Shown in pieces: positions 43,828-56,106 of a stretch of DNA of 64,000 bases. The DNA lies in contig CM041776.1 in NCBI GenBank assembly GCA_023374045.1, positions 478,381,375-478,445,374 of the forward strand, given 5' to 3'. The stretch comes from Limonium bicolor (Eukaryota; Streptophyta; Magnoliopsida; Caryophyllales; Plumbaginaceae). The position numbers and the translations under genes were made by a program. Below the pieces are notes generated by a model. It did not search any database. It saw only the letters and a list, made by a program, of their open reading frames with translations, and was not told the origin of the DNA. Position 1 is the first letter of the stretch. Each line of letters begins with the position of its first letter.

Positions 43828-45400
43828 TTTTCTTTGACTAATGGCGCATAACAAGTCTCATTCTCACAAGGTCAGGGTTTATCTTGATGTGGTACTTTCT
43901 ATCCTACACTTAAAGTGTTCAATGCTTGCACTCATACTCTCCTTTTGGACAAAACATCTCGGCCATTGAATTTGACATTTGTTAGATTTACGCATTCAAC
44001 CTGTTACTTTCACGTGATTGGATACACAACTACTAGGTCGGAAGTCTTTTAAGCTTATATCGTGGCTATGGGCTGTGATGAATGATAACAGGACAATGGA
44101 GGAATGTTTAGGATATGTGGAGCTATAAGGGTGACCAAAGCTGCAACTTGCACCGTCTCTCGGACTTGTCTTCTTTGCCTTGAAGTCGTTCGGCTACTTC
44201 GTGATGATTTCGCATGTGAGTTTGGAACTTGGGACCTTTGGGTTGTTCCTTGCACCTTCTATCTTCTTTCCGATTTTGGATTTCTTCGAGGCTTTTCAGG
44301 TTTGCCTTTCTTTGAATTTTCCTTTCCTTCAGGGTTCTTGTGTTTCCCGGCTTGGAACTTTGAGAGCTATTTTTGATGTTAGCTCATTTGGATCCTGTGT
44401 CACTTTAGGACCATTTGCGGATCGTTTCATCATGCTGGTAGCAGTTTTGCTTCTTTGGACTTGTGAAGTTGCTGTTCGGAAGTCGGGCTCCTTGCTTCCT
44501 TTGGTCACCGGGTCGGTTATTCATCACTAGTTGGCTTGTTTGTGGAGTTTGTAGTGTTGTAAAAGGGGAACGTATGCGAAAAGCTCAGCGGGGGTGCCTA
44601 GGGTGTAATGTCAGGGTTCACAAGCTTTTGGCTGTGTGGTGCTGTGCCTAGGTGCTTCGTCATCCCTAATAGTTGTGTATCCGTTCTTTGTTACTTTTCA
44701 CAGGTTTAAGCGTAAATTTACAAAGTGTCTCCTTCGGTCGGAGTTATGCCGTTTACCTTACCTTTGAATGTGATCTCACTAGAGTCACGTAAAATGACAT
44801 GCTCTTTCACTCATGGTTTTACCGCTCAAGGCACTCTCGCGAAATGTTCACTCAGAGACTTGTTCACGCGCTTTATACCAATGAAATAAACATTATCGAC
44901 CCTTAACTCAGATTGCCCCCAGTACTATTGTGGGGTTTTTTTGACAAGCCTTTTGAATACCCAAGTTATTTGTTGGAGGTGGCTGTATGTGTGGTGGTAC
45001 GTGGTGATGAAGCCTTGCTGTTTTGGTGGAGTGATGTAGTGATGAAAGTAAAACATGGTAGTGGGACGCTTTCAGTGTACGGTGAAACTTTCTATTGAGA
45101 GGTGACAAGTGGTGGAAGCCGACAAGGTGGTGAGATATTCCCTGCGCAAGAATGAGTTTCATGTGGAGAGGGGAGTGTGGTGAGACACATGGGATGTATG
45201 TGTTCAAGGTAGTGGATGTGGGTGAAATGACGTGATGACTTTTTTTTTTGGTGTTCTTAAATGCACAAAAATTATGAAAATGGAACTATGCTCTAATTCA
45301 TGAATGGAAAGACAACATCAAAAATTGAAATCTTAAGAAAACTACCTAATATGATAAAGGAAGCTAGCTACCATAAAAGCTGGAAGAACGAAAAAGAAAA
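43828..45400. other. D internal region without recognised genes
   Basis: Small open frames on both strands (for example around 44104-44530) show no domain I recognise. A third PPT-like motif is at 44912-44924. Confidence 0.5.
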
Positions 45401-46450
45401 CTACCAAATCGAGAAAACTTCTAAAATAGTGATGTTGGGCTGTCTGATGCCAACATACTGAAGACTCGAGCTTTGGGCCGTCGGGACGCCATTGAGATGA
45501 CCGTGATTGTCTTCCTTCCAAACTTCGAGTAGGCCCTGTAAAATGTTTGAACTAGGAATGCCTATGGGTTATGTAGGAAGTAACTGGGCCTGAGTCTTCT
45601 CCAAACTGAGAGTGGAGTGCACAGATTATAGTGATTCCTAGACTAGAACGGACATGTAGGCCTGAATCCCTTAATCTAGGAACCGAGCAAACAAGCTGAA
45701 GGAAGTCACATGGACCGTGAATGGGCCATTGGGTCGAGAGATAAGCCTTGAAGTCTAAGATTCGTTTGATGTTCTTGTTGGGCCTTGAAGCCGGAAACTG
45801 GAATGAATGAATTATGCAAACTATCTTGGATTCAGATGTTATATGGGCCGAAATTATGGATTGAGAGCGAAGCTCATGGGCCAAAACTTTGAATTGGTCT
45901 ATGGGCCTAGATGAAATGAGTCATGAGTGTGGTACTTGGGCCAGACTGACTGCTCAATATGTGAGCTGGAATTTGGGCCGAGTGATTTTGGTTGGGCCTA
46001 AAAGATGACACCTAGATCTAGGGTTTTGGATTAGGGTCATGATAAGAAGTCTACCTGGACTAGAGTGAGCCCTTGGGCCAGAATGTGTTTGGGCCTGAAG
46101 TAAAGCACATGAGCCAGAATGCTCCCTAAATCACAAATGGGCCTAACTTTCATCGGGCCAGAGAAGATGGTTACTAAGCCGGAAAAGTTTTTATTTTCAG
46201 GACTTGTGAGTTATTTCAGGTGGATTTTTTTATGGGCCTAGAACAAATTGGATAATTCAAATTGGGCCAGGAGAGAAATCACCTAAGTCTAGGCTTTTGG
46301 GCCGAAACCCAAACGACTCACATGTTAAACCAAACAGGGCCTCTGGGCCGCAAACAAATAGAGCTGCCAATTCGGGTTGGGCTAGGTTGATGTAGGAGAA
46401 ATTCCTATCAGTTTCTAGGCTGGGTAGTGGGCCGATCACACAAGCAAACA
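45401..46450. repeat. TGGGCC-rich block in the leader of D
   Basis: About 18 TGGGCC hexamers by eye in roughly 960 bp, nearly all on the plus strand, unevenly spaced and in otherwise different contexts. TGGGCC/T is the plant site II element bound by TCP factors. The block lies 0.5-1.5 kb downstream of the PBS in element orientation. Confidence 0.8.
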
Positions 46451-46960
46451 AAGCCCACACAGATTCAACATGTCCTCACTAGATGTTTAAATCAAACCAG
46501 GTATGGATCGATCCGGAGAGGTGCTTGGGGCGCGGGCCCAGGTCACCACAAAGGAATAGGGCTCGCACGCTATTCTCTTTGGGCTTCCCCACTTTTTCCA
46601 CATCACCTGAAGGTGTGCGCCTACGGTCGGGTCTTTGACTGACCAAACAAAGGGCTAGGTAAGGGCACTGCCAGGAAAACGCTTGGGGCTAAGGCCCAGG
46701 TATTAAGGGGGTGTGGTTAGACGACATCCTCCTCTTTTCCCCCGCTTATTCACATCACCTAAAAGGTGTGAGTCCCTGACAGGGGACCCTAGATGGGTCC
46801 CGGGGTGAAACTGGTTTGTGTGGACCCTCGCTCTCATATGATGCAAGGGTGCAAAAATTTAAAGTGCGCACGAAAGTAAACAAACAAAGTAATAAAGCCA
46901 CAAATAAACAATTTTTCGAGTTAAGCCCTCTTTCTTAAACAAGTTAAAATTAAGAATTTA

Positions 46961-46978
46961 TCCCCAGCGGAGTCGCCA
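46961..46978 (-). other. Primer binding site of D
   Basis: Minus strand TGGCGACTCCGCTGGGGA, three bases inside the LTR at 46982. The TGG start fits a tRNA CCA end; I do not assign the tRNA. Confidence 0.82.
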
Positions 46979-46981
46979 GTC

Positions 46982-48775
46982 TGTGAGCCTCGATTTTAAA
47001 CCCTATCCTATGTGGATTAAAGCTGATTAGGATCTAATCGGGTTTTAGGTCCACCTATAACCTAAGATTAATAACTATGTCATAAAACAATAATTATTAA
47101 AACCTAAGCTAGCTCACTGGAACCTATTATGAGTCGCCACCTAATTTTAACCTAGATCAAATTAGGAAAGGAGAGTTCGGGTTCGGGGGCTTGATATTCG
47201 ACCTTATTAGGGTTCAATTACTTTCATTACCCTTCCTAGGTCGTTTTTCCTCTACTCAGTTTATTTACGGCTTATTACGAGTCGTTCTAACCTAAATGCG
47301 CAAGCTTCTGTTTTTTTTTGCGTTTTTAGCATTTTTTAACAGAAAAGTAAAGTGAAATTGGAAGCTACCTAAACTAGGGTTTCGGAGGCAGAATTAGGTC
47401 AAATTTTGCTTACGTCCGTAGCCACGGACCCCATGTCCGAGACCACGGACCCCAGTTAACCTAAACTATACAGAAGAGTCGAAAATAAAGAAAAAACAAA
47501 AATTTGCAGGGTCCGGGGCCTCGGACAGGCTGTCTGAGGGCCCGGACATTATCAGAAAACCTAAATTTCGAATTTTTTAAAATCCCGCCGCCGTCCGTGG
47601 GTGTCCGTGGTCTCGGACAACGCGTCCGAGGTCCCGGACCATAGGTCCGAGGTCACGGACCACCCACGGACAGGGGTTTTCAGAAGGTTCCCAAGGGTGT
47701 TTTGAGCTCAAATTTTATGGGTGTGTAGCCTGAAAGGTTTACAAGTCGTTAGTGATTGAAAGTTTTCGATTTGAATTCGAATTAAGCACGAAACTTAGTA
47801 AACAAGTTATTGGACAGAAGCTTGAATAAACAGCAATACAGAAGCTTATGAAGGTTAGTTTGAGCCCAAATTTCGAGACAAGACAGATAATACCGTGAAG
47901 AATTAGGGAAGCTGAGTTTCTACCTGTTTTACCTTCGGATTCACAACGTTTCTTCACACCGGGATTCGTCGAGTGCTCCGTTGATGATAGACTCGAAAGG
48001 ACTTCGAACCAAGCTTCTGGTTGTTGGTTGTTCTTGCTGTTCTTCACGTTTTGGTGGAGTTTTGTGGGGTTTTGATGATTATTGGTGCTTTGGGAATTGG
48101 AAAACGTGTTTAGATGATGATTTCAGGGGATTTTCGGTATGATTTGGGTGGTCGGGTGTTGGAAAACGTGAGAGAGAGAGAAGAGGCTGCCTTTTCTGAC
48201 TCTCTAGGGTTCTTTGAGGTTATGAGATTCTGATTTTATCCAAAAACCTATCCCTTTATATAGACTTTCTTAAAGATAAAGAAAATCTAGTAAAAGTAAG
48301 ATTTTTCGATATTTTAACTAAGTAACTTCCCAAAGGAATTTTGCTATGAAATTTTAACCACATGTCAAGAATGGATATTATGAATTTTCTGAGGTGGAAA
48401 CGAATTTTTTAAATGCTGGAGCATTTTTAAATTGAATTTCTCGTCAGATTCAGTCAGAAATTGCTAGAAAATTATTGGAAATTTGAAAAATCAAAATTCC
48501 AACGCCATTATGCTTAAAATGTCATCCTCTATCATGGGTTAAAATATCAAAGCATTTCGAGCTGATTTGGGCACCCTTTGGAGGAGAGAGAAAGCCTATA
48601 GGAGATCTCAAAAGCCTTAAAAATTACGAAAACGCCCCTGACAATGACGAAACTGCTCCTCAGGACCCGGAACACGCCGATCGAGCCGGAATCCCTCATT
48701 ACCCGATCAAATATCCCTCACGACACCAAAACCTTGCAGACCCTAACCAGGGGGGTCAAAATTTTGGGTATAACA
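46982..48775 (-). repeat. 5' LTR of D
   Basis: 1794 bp. Minus-strand TATA CTATATAAAGGG at 48253-48263. The hairpin cluster (GTCCG/CGGAC) is at 47413-47672. Near-identical to 40291-42075. Confidence 0.92.
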
Positions 48776-50498
48776 GTAACACTAATGGTAAGGAAGTAAG
48801 TATATGAGTAGGAAAACAAGTATGAGGATTGATCAAGGAAATTGAGAGTATAAGAACATTAAGTTAAACCAAAGTAAGGGGATAGCGGGGTAAGTACGGG
48901 AGTAGTAGCTATGAATGTATTGTAGTGCTTAGAATTAATTGAACCATTTGGCATGTAGTCATTGGTTTGAGACTAGGACTCGAGGAACAAGTAAGGACTA
49001 AGGAGCAAGGGAACACCCGATAAAGTAAATCAACGGTGAAAGGTATGATTTCTTCATGCCCTGTATCCTAATCTGGTTACCCCGATTTGTGTGCTTATTT
49101 GATCACCTAATAAGATAAATGCATGAATCGGACTATATTGCACTTACTTGTGCTTGTTTACATTGTTCTTGATATTTGTCTTGAACAATAGTTTGTATAA
49201 TTCATGAAATATATGAATGATGATGAAGTGTATTGTATTTCGTAGTGTACTTGTATATTGTATTGTATTTTGTATGGATGTGTATATGAACAATGTATTG
49301 TGTAAGTGGCTTGAATGAATGACTTCTACTAATTCCTAACTACCTAACTCCTAACATAAGTAATGGATAAATTGGAATGTGTAGAAGTCCGATATAGTTT
49401 CGGCCACGGGTGAGGATGAGGAGACACAAGAGGTTGGATCCGATTCCTGGTTCTTAAACTGGTCCACGGCCCAAACCCCTTAAATGGGTAGCATCCTGGA
49501 TTGGTGAACCAAGTAAATCCCGGTGATGGGACAGAGTAGTCCCCGGGCCGGAGGTCCCGACGACTTGACTTGAGTAAGTAAGTAAGTAAAGTATGAGTAT
49601 GTATGCGTAAGTATTGTGTAACGAGTAAAAGAGTAATCTCCACCCGATTAACCCGGGTGGACAAATGAAGCTAACAAGCATGGAGTATTGTGTATGTATT
49701 GCGTAAGTACTGTGTATGTATTGAATGTGTATCGCGTATGTGTATCCCGGAAGAAGGTAAGTAAGAATTTGGTTGACTTGTATTGTCTTCCTTGCGTGTA
49801 TTGTACTGTGTGTATGTATGTATGCCTTGTAAAGTATTGTAGTATTATGTACGAAAGCATGTATGCATGTATGTATGAATAAAATAAATCGCATGTATTC
49901 GACCAAGTGGTCGGCGTACCCTCACTAGTACGCGGGGTATGCGGTTATCATATGCAGTGAAAGCTGACCCCCTAGGGGGAACGTTTTTAGTGTGGAGGTA
50001 CCCGAAGCAGACATGGTCGCAGTAAGAGACCGGTGGCAGTGTAGATTGTAGAGAATAATATTGAACTTGTAGCCTTGAAGTAGTAGTGTACCAAGGGGGT
50101 ACACCTTGTGCATTGTAAGTATGTAGATGCGAGGAATGGGTAGATGTAGACTCTTAAGGAGTATGAATGGAATTGAAAAACGTGTTGTATTTGTATAAGG
50201 AACTTAGTAAACTCGGTGTATTGTATTGTATTGAACTTATGGAGTATTGTAATGAATGGAAGTTCTAGTATTGGAATTGGTAATTGGAGTATGTATTGTA
50301 AGTGTGTAGTACTCGGATATTCCGGTCCATCAATCCGATGCTGTATGTAGTAGCAATCATAGCCTTGTTAGTCATGTGGGTGGCTAACGACATTGTATCA
50401 CCCACCGTTGAGTATGTAAGTATCCGCTGCGTGAGTCTGGATTGTATAAGGAGATTGGACGGTAATGACAGTATTAGCGGTAGGGGTGTTACAAAAAG

Positions 50499-50510
50499 TG
50501 GTATCAGAGC
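50499..50510 (+). other. Primer binding site of A
   Basis: TGGTATCAGAGC, complementary to the 3' end of plant initiator tRNA-Met, lies five bases after the LTR end at 50493. Confidence 0.9.
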
Positions 50511-53500
50511 GAAGGGCTGAGTGTTAGCATTAGAGATATGCTAGTTAGGAACCACCGGTGAGTACCGGATACCTACAATACCAGACCCACCCACCGCAAG
50601 CCCCGTTGTATAACTTGGGGAAGGACGCCAGAGAGAAGGAAAGTCCTCTCATACTCGGGAAAACCTGATCTGGCAGTTGTGAAGCAATCACACAGTAACA
50701 AGAACCGACACATGATTGATCCTAAGAATTGAAAGTCCCGGAGATGGATCCCGGTTGAACAACAATACCCGCACTTAATAGCGGTAGGATGAGCACTCCA
50801 ACTATTAGGAGGTCGCAACTTACAACAGCTTGGGGCGACGTGCTTAGCAGTCGCGAAACCTAGCTAACCAACCAGATGCTGGAAAGAAGCACTAACCGTG
50901 CAACGAAATGGAAAAAGGAGTAGTAATGGAAACCGAGACACAAGTCTGCGGGACAGCAGTTCTAAATAATACCACCAATGGTATACCAGCTGACTAAGGA
51001 CATAGTCAGGAGTGGTTAACTCCAAAAGTACAACGCCAAAGAGTTACAATACCTGGCCGACATGGCTCAGACAACTACAAGGACATCCACGGGATATAAT
51101 CCGACAAGACTACAAGGGTAGTGCCTAAACAAGCTAAGGCTCAGTGACCACAACAAATGTGTGGGAACGAGCAACAAAAGAGAGCATAAGGCGAATGAAT
51201 GGGAACCTCCAAGGATTGGAGAAGTACCCAGATCTATGACAGCCGTATCAAGATCATTGAGAAGTCACTCAGAAGAGTTGACAGAGCTACCAAATCAGCA
51301 AGGAAACAGTGCCGTGATCGGTATAGGATTACCCAAAAACCACCAGTACCACGCACTTGCCACGGCAAGTGCAGTAAAGACAGAAATATGTAAAGGAACT
51401 CTAACACACCACAGGTACATAGTAATGTACCGTGATGACGACGAAGCAACTACAGGATCACAAATCCCGAAACTGAAAGAATGAAACCTTTGAAAGGCCT
51501 AACAGCCCGACCACTATATTTAGAACATACCAGTCAGCGAGAAGCTAGACTTGGTCAAGACCTCAAACATGGCTATGCCATGAGAGACCTCTTTTAACAC
51601 CGAACCATAATTTTAAAACCCAAAATTTTTCTTTCAAAACCATAACCTTTCTTTTAAACCTTGGATTTTAAAACCAAACCAACAGAATTACGGTGAGTAT
51701 CATAGAATGATACAAGAGGAGTTGACAACAGAATACTTCACCTTGGCGTGTGACGAACACTACGAGTGTACCCAATTACGGGATGTGGGACAACCGCACT
51801 CCGAAGGAGCTTGCGGGCCTGACATATAGTTGGGTAAGTGGTAACGTATCAACATGGAACCCCACGTATGTATACATGTAGTGAACGACACACGGGAAGT
51901 AGTCAACTCCGTTCTACGGACCATGAGTGGATTCAAGCCAGAACAGCTGGACACCTCAGACAACCAAGTATAAAGAAACTCAGAGAATCCATCTGAAAGT
52001 AAGGAGTAAGAACTAGAAAGTGTGAGGAGCACAGACTAGTGAGTATCGACATTGAATATGTCTCAAAGACTTCAAGCAACTACATGACAGCTGGGAAGCA
52101 TACCCAGCCTAAACACAGTAAGGCAATCGCCTAACGTGAACACCAATGCTCAACAAACGGGACAGGGTTCCCAAGAGTGATCACAAGATTACCACTAAAT
52201 ATAATCCATTATCGAAGAGGATATTTAGACCTAGTCTCAAGCACTAGGAGCAAGTATAAATGGTCTACCCAACGACGGGAGACGTTATAACCCAAAAGGG
52301 AAAACTTAAATACAATACCACAAGGCGGTATAGTGATATCATATCATAAACATTAGCCGGATGTAACGGCATAACCTAACAACACCCAGGAGCAATCCTC
52401 GAAGGGTGTCTGAGTTAACACCAATCGTACAAAGCGTCATGGAGAGAGCATAGAGCTGGAATGCATACTCGGTTAGGACACCGAAGGGATTTCACTTAAC
52501 AGGAAATACCCTCAACCGCAAGAAGGCACTGATTAACACCAGATTGCCTAAAGGATCTCCTACAAACGGAAGCGTGATGTCACGACTTGCCATGGAGCCC
52601 AGCAATACCTCCAACCTATGGGGTATACAGGGAGTGGAAACATGTATAAGCAGCTTGCAAAGAGCATAGCTTGCAGCAATAAGGCTTAAAAGCCATCAAC
52701 CAACTATGTTATGTAAACCTTAACGGTTGCATAACCCACACCATTACTAACAAGACTTACAAGAAATATTGTCTCATACGACAAGAAATCAACAGCTGGA
52801 CCATCAATTCAACCCAACATCCTGAGTGGCTTGGAGTAATGGTCAACTCAGTGTCACTGTCACTAGAGGATCAGTCTAGTATACAGTTGACAAGCTTTTA
52901 ATTACCTTCATGCCTTCTGTAGCAATGGTAGCACAGACACATACGAATCGTAATAACGCCAACAATGGCCTGGTCCACACTTGGACTCTACGAGAAACCA
53001 GAGGAAAGACACCTCTTGTTGACTAAAGATCATCAATGCGGTAATGATGCGAACCCTCAGAAAAGGCTTTCATCTACCATAACCACAAGCTTGTGCATGT
53101 AGTTATTTCCAAGAGACAATAGAACAAGAAAATGATATTTCTGAACCACTACACCTACAAGAGGCTTTGAACTGTAAAAGCACGATGCTTAAAGAGCATA
53201 GAGACTCGAAGGAGTAAGTATACTCCATATGCACCCAAGCATGTGGTGAACCATTGTATAAAAACTAACATGGTAAACCTTGCCATGAGACTTATGAGTG
53301 GTAACTAACCTCTCGACAAGAACCTTCACTTACTAGTGATGAAATACCCTTCAATTGAAGAACGGGACCGGAAAACCCTTGAAGTTTCTTGGGGATGTCC
53401 CGGTGATGTATATACAAAAGCAAAACTACACAGCTAGAGCCATAACCAATGCTCAGCACTGGGAAAATAGTAAATGTCAAAAACAGTCAATGTGAGTACA

Positions 53501-55929
53501 CATCGAACACCACGAATGATCAACGCTCAAGAGAGCTTATGACCCGATGAATTATTTCATCCTTGGTCAACCAAGATACTTGGTAAATTGCATCATAAAT
53601 GAGGATAGAATGTGAGGTAAGCTAATATACACATGAAACCTAGACGGGAATAAAACATCCCCATAATGGGAAGATAATAGTATTGTGGTAGGCTACGACA
53701 GCCGTCATATACACGAACATAGAAAATCCTCGGTGTATTCACACTATAAGGGGATGGTGCGCAACAAGCGACTGCTATGAGGAAGTAGTAGACAACGGTA
53801 CGGAGTAATAAGACGACAGGAAGAAATATTCATTTCTATCACATAAGTGATTTACTGTCAAGCGTTTACGCCTCTACACTCTGTATGACTGAGTGTTATG
53901 GTATTGCACTTGTACAGCTAATGATCTAGTGGGATAGCGAGGAATATAGAAAATGTAAATGGTAGTAACCCTTCTTTTCACCAACGAACATGGCATAAGC
54001 CAGTCAAGCAAGCTTAGCGACAAACCGTGCGGCCTAAGGCCAAAGAAGCACGAAGAGTGTGAAACACACTAACAATCACAAATGTAAATTCCAATGGAAT
54101 AAAAAGGTGAAAGGAGACTTAAGAAAGTCACTAGGACCGACGCATATCAATGCAAGGTCATACAAGTAAAGAACACTTGTACTGAACCAGAAGAACTGGT
54201 GTAATCCGGAAGCTATTGATAACAGAGGAAGCACTACAGTTAAGTGGTGACTTAACCTCGCCCGATAATAAGTCGGAGGAGCTTAGTGAATAATCACGGG
54301 AGTATGAATAGTATACATAATAGATTGCCAGAGAGCTGGTTATAAATCTTAAACTCATTGAGTTCAAACAGCGGTAAAAGAATACCATACTGTTAGTACA
54401 CCTTATTCCCGCAACGAAGGGATAAAGAGGCGATGAGTAGCACATTTGGAATAACCAAGGAGCAATAAAGTACTAAGATTATCAGGGTCGCACAGTAGAA
54501 GCTAGTGGGCCCTAGCTAGGAGATAATATACCTAGTAAGTATAATAGAAGGGCTATTAATGCCTTGAAGCCTAATAGGCTAGAATTGAATTAATTATGAG
54601 TTAAATAAACTCATATAGGAATCCTCGGTGCAAAGACTAAACCATTGGTATGGTTAAGACCCTTTGACCAGAGCATATTGTATAGTATACCGTAGTGAAG
54701 CTAAACACTTCAGATTGCCCAAATCAAGTAAACCAATGTTTAATATTAACATATGGGAGATTACGTGGGCGTAATCCCTTTTAAGGGGGGTAGAGCGAAA
54801 ACCGCTTAGTATAAGTTTCATGAAGAAAACATATAAACGATAATGTGCATAGCACAAATGCGAAACGAATTGATGATTGATGCCTATGTTAAATAAACAT
54901 AAGTATTCATTCATATCGAAATCGTGGTAATTAGGCATGAGAGATGCAAATACCATAGGATGGATATACCTACCTTGTAACACCATGTAAGAGTATTAGT
55001 AAAAGAAAAGTAATGAGTAGTGGACGGAGCTCCACTAGTATTGGAGCCTTGGAAGAAGTAGTATGAAATGAATGAGAGTAGTAGATGAATGAAGTCTAGG
55101 GGTAGTGTATACCTAGGTAAATGATTGGAAGTAAATTGAGGATAACTAAATTTCACAAGTATGGTAATCCCTAGTTAGAATATTGGAGAGTGGTGGATGA
55201 AAGTAGTGAAGGTTGAGGAAATGAGCATTTAGGTATTGAAGCCCGGAGTAAAGCATTTGGGAAGTAGAGTGAGGATGATTGATGGACTGATTCCATCCTT
55301 TGGAGATGTATGAATTCGTAATCACGACTAGAAAGAGTAAAAAGATAGAAAATGAAAACAATTAAATTATTTGTTTGGTTGAATCTGATGTGGGAAGTCG
55401 AACTTAATCCTGATCAGATCAAGGGAAACCAAACACAAATTGGGGTGGAAAGATAGTTCAACACTGGTGCTGATCACATCAGGGTCGAATGATTCTTGAA
55501 GCTCCCCTCAAGTGGTCACAAGAATCACGCATAGGATAGATGTAATGAATATAAATTGAAATTTGGAGTTGTATGCTTTAGAAGGATTTCTAATTAGCTG
55601 TTGGAAGGATTTTCCTTAGACTGAGAATGAAGATTTGGTTAGAAGCTTATATCGGAGAAGATAGCAGTGTAGCATGTTGTATTATTCCAAGGGCAGCGGC
55701 ACATAGAGGAGTCCTGTGTCTAGATGACCTGAGTGCCCGCGGGATTGTAATGTGTATTGCATTGCTTTGGGGATAGCTTTGCACTGTTTGTAAGTATAAC
55801 CCTAGTAATGAGAAACCAAGTGGTTGGTTGTAATGTGGATTGGAGTGATGATAGTATATTGGCGTAGTATATGTAGGACTTGAGTAATGAACTTAGGAAT
55901 ATAAGGAGAAGTATGTAGACCTTTGGCAT
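50511..55929 (+). other. Internal region of A, no coding sequence recognised
   Basis: All six frames are broken every few hundred bases or less, and I see no gag knuckle, protease, RT, RNase H, integrase or chromodomain motif. A TTTTAAAACC-rich patch lies at 51601-51680. A hairpin plus PPT-like unit lies at 54759-54794. A CTGATCAGATCAAGGG and CTGATCACATCAGGG pair lies at 55410-55490. Confidence 0.6.
54759..54794 (+). other. Upstream hairpin plus PPT-like unit of A
   Basis: Stem GATTACG/CGTAATC with loop TGGG (54759-54776), then CCTTTTAAGGGGGGTAGA. It has the same layout as the true PPT unit but a different stem. Confidence 0.6.
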
Positions 55930-56106
55930 AGACGAGTATGAACGAGCAAGTATCGTAATCCTATAATGAGAACTTTGAGGACAAAGTTCTTAAGGGGGTA
56001 GATTGAAATCAACTTAGTGATTAAGATAGACGAGTATGAACGAGCAAGTATCGTAATCCTATAACCTTGAGCAACTTTGAGGACAAAGTTCTTAAGGGGG
56101 GTAGAT
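55930..56106 (+). repeat. Duplicated PPT unit of A
   Basis: Unit one (55930-56027) has hairpin GAACTTTG/CAAAGTTC with loop AGGA (55970-55989), TTAAGGGGGTAGAT, and then TGAAATCAACTTAGTGATTA, a shortened version of the LTR start. Unit two begins 98 bp later, has hairpin AACTTTG/CAAAGTT with loop AGGA (56073-56090) and CTTAAGGGGGGTAGAT, and leads into the real LTR at 56107. Confidence 0.85.

Larger units (their letters stand above)
40291..48775 (-). mobile_element. Element D: non-coding LTR element (LARD-like)
   Basis: LTRs are 1785 bp (40291-42075) and 1794 bp (46982-48775) with perfect target duplication GTAAC (40286-40290, 48776-48780); the uninterrupted site is in the 3' LTR near 58718. Orientation is minus: PBS inside the right LTR, PPT inside the left LTR. 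The 4.9-kb internal region has no gag or pol and holds tandem arrays, PPT-like repeats and a TGGGCC-rich block. Confidence 0.92.
28060..50493 (+). repeat. 5' LTR of A in four pieces
   Basis: The pieces are 28060-28125, 32054-33058, 38751-40290 and 48781-50493, totalling 4324 bp and collinear with 56107-60432. Interruptions are B, C and D. The last piece includes a GTATTG-rich low-complexity part (about 49150-50300). Confidence 0.93.

Noticed and set aside
44104..44530. Plus-strand hydrophobic ORFs in D
   Set aside because: Short, opposite to element orientation, without start context or recognisable domain.
49454..49906. 150-residue minus-strand ORF in the A LTR (also 59394-59846)
   Set aside because: It arises from GTATTG/GTATGT low-complexity sequence in the LTR and is conserved only because the LTRs are.
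50499..50510. Part of a tRNA-Met gene
   Set aside because: Only the 12-base complement of the 3' end is present next to an LTR end; it is a primer binding site.
50511..55929. Degenerate chromovirus gag-pol in element A
   Set aside because: I looked in all frames for knuckle, protease, RT, RNase H, integrase and chromodomain motifs and found none. A profile search could still overturn this.
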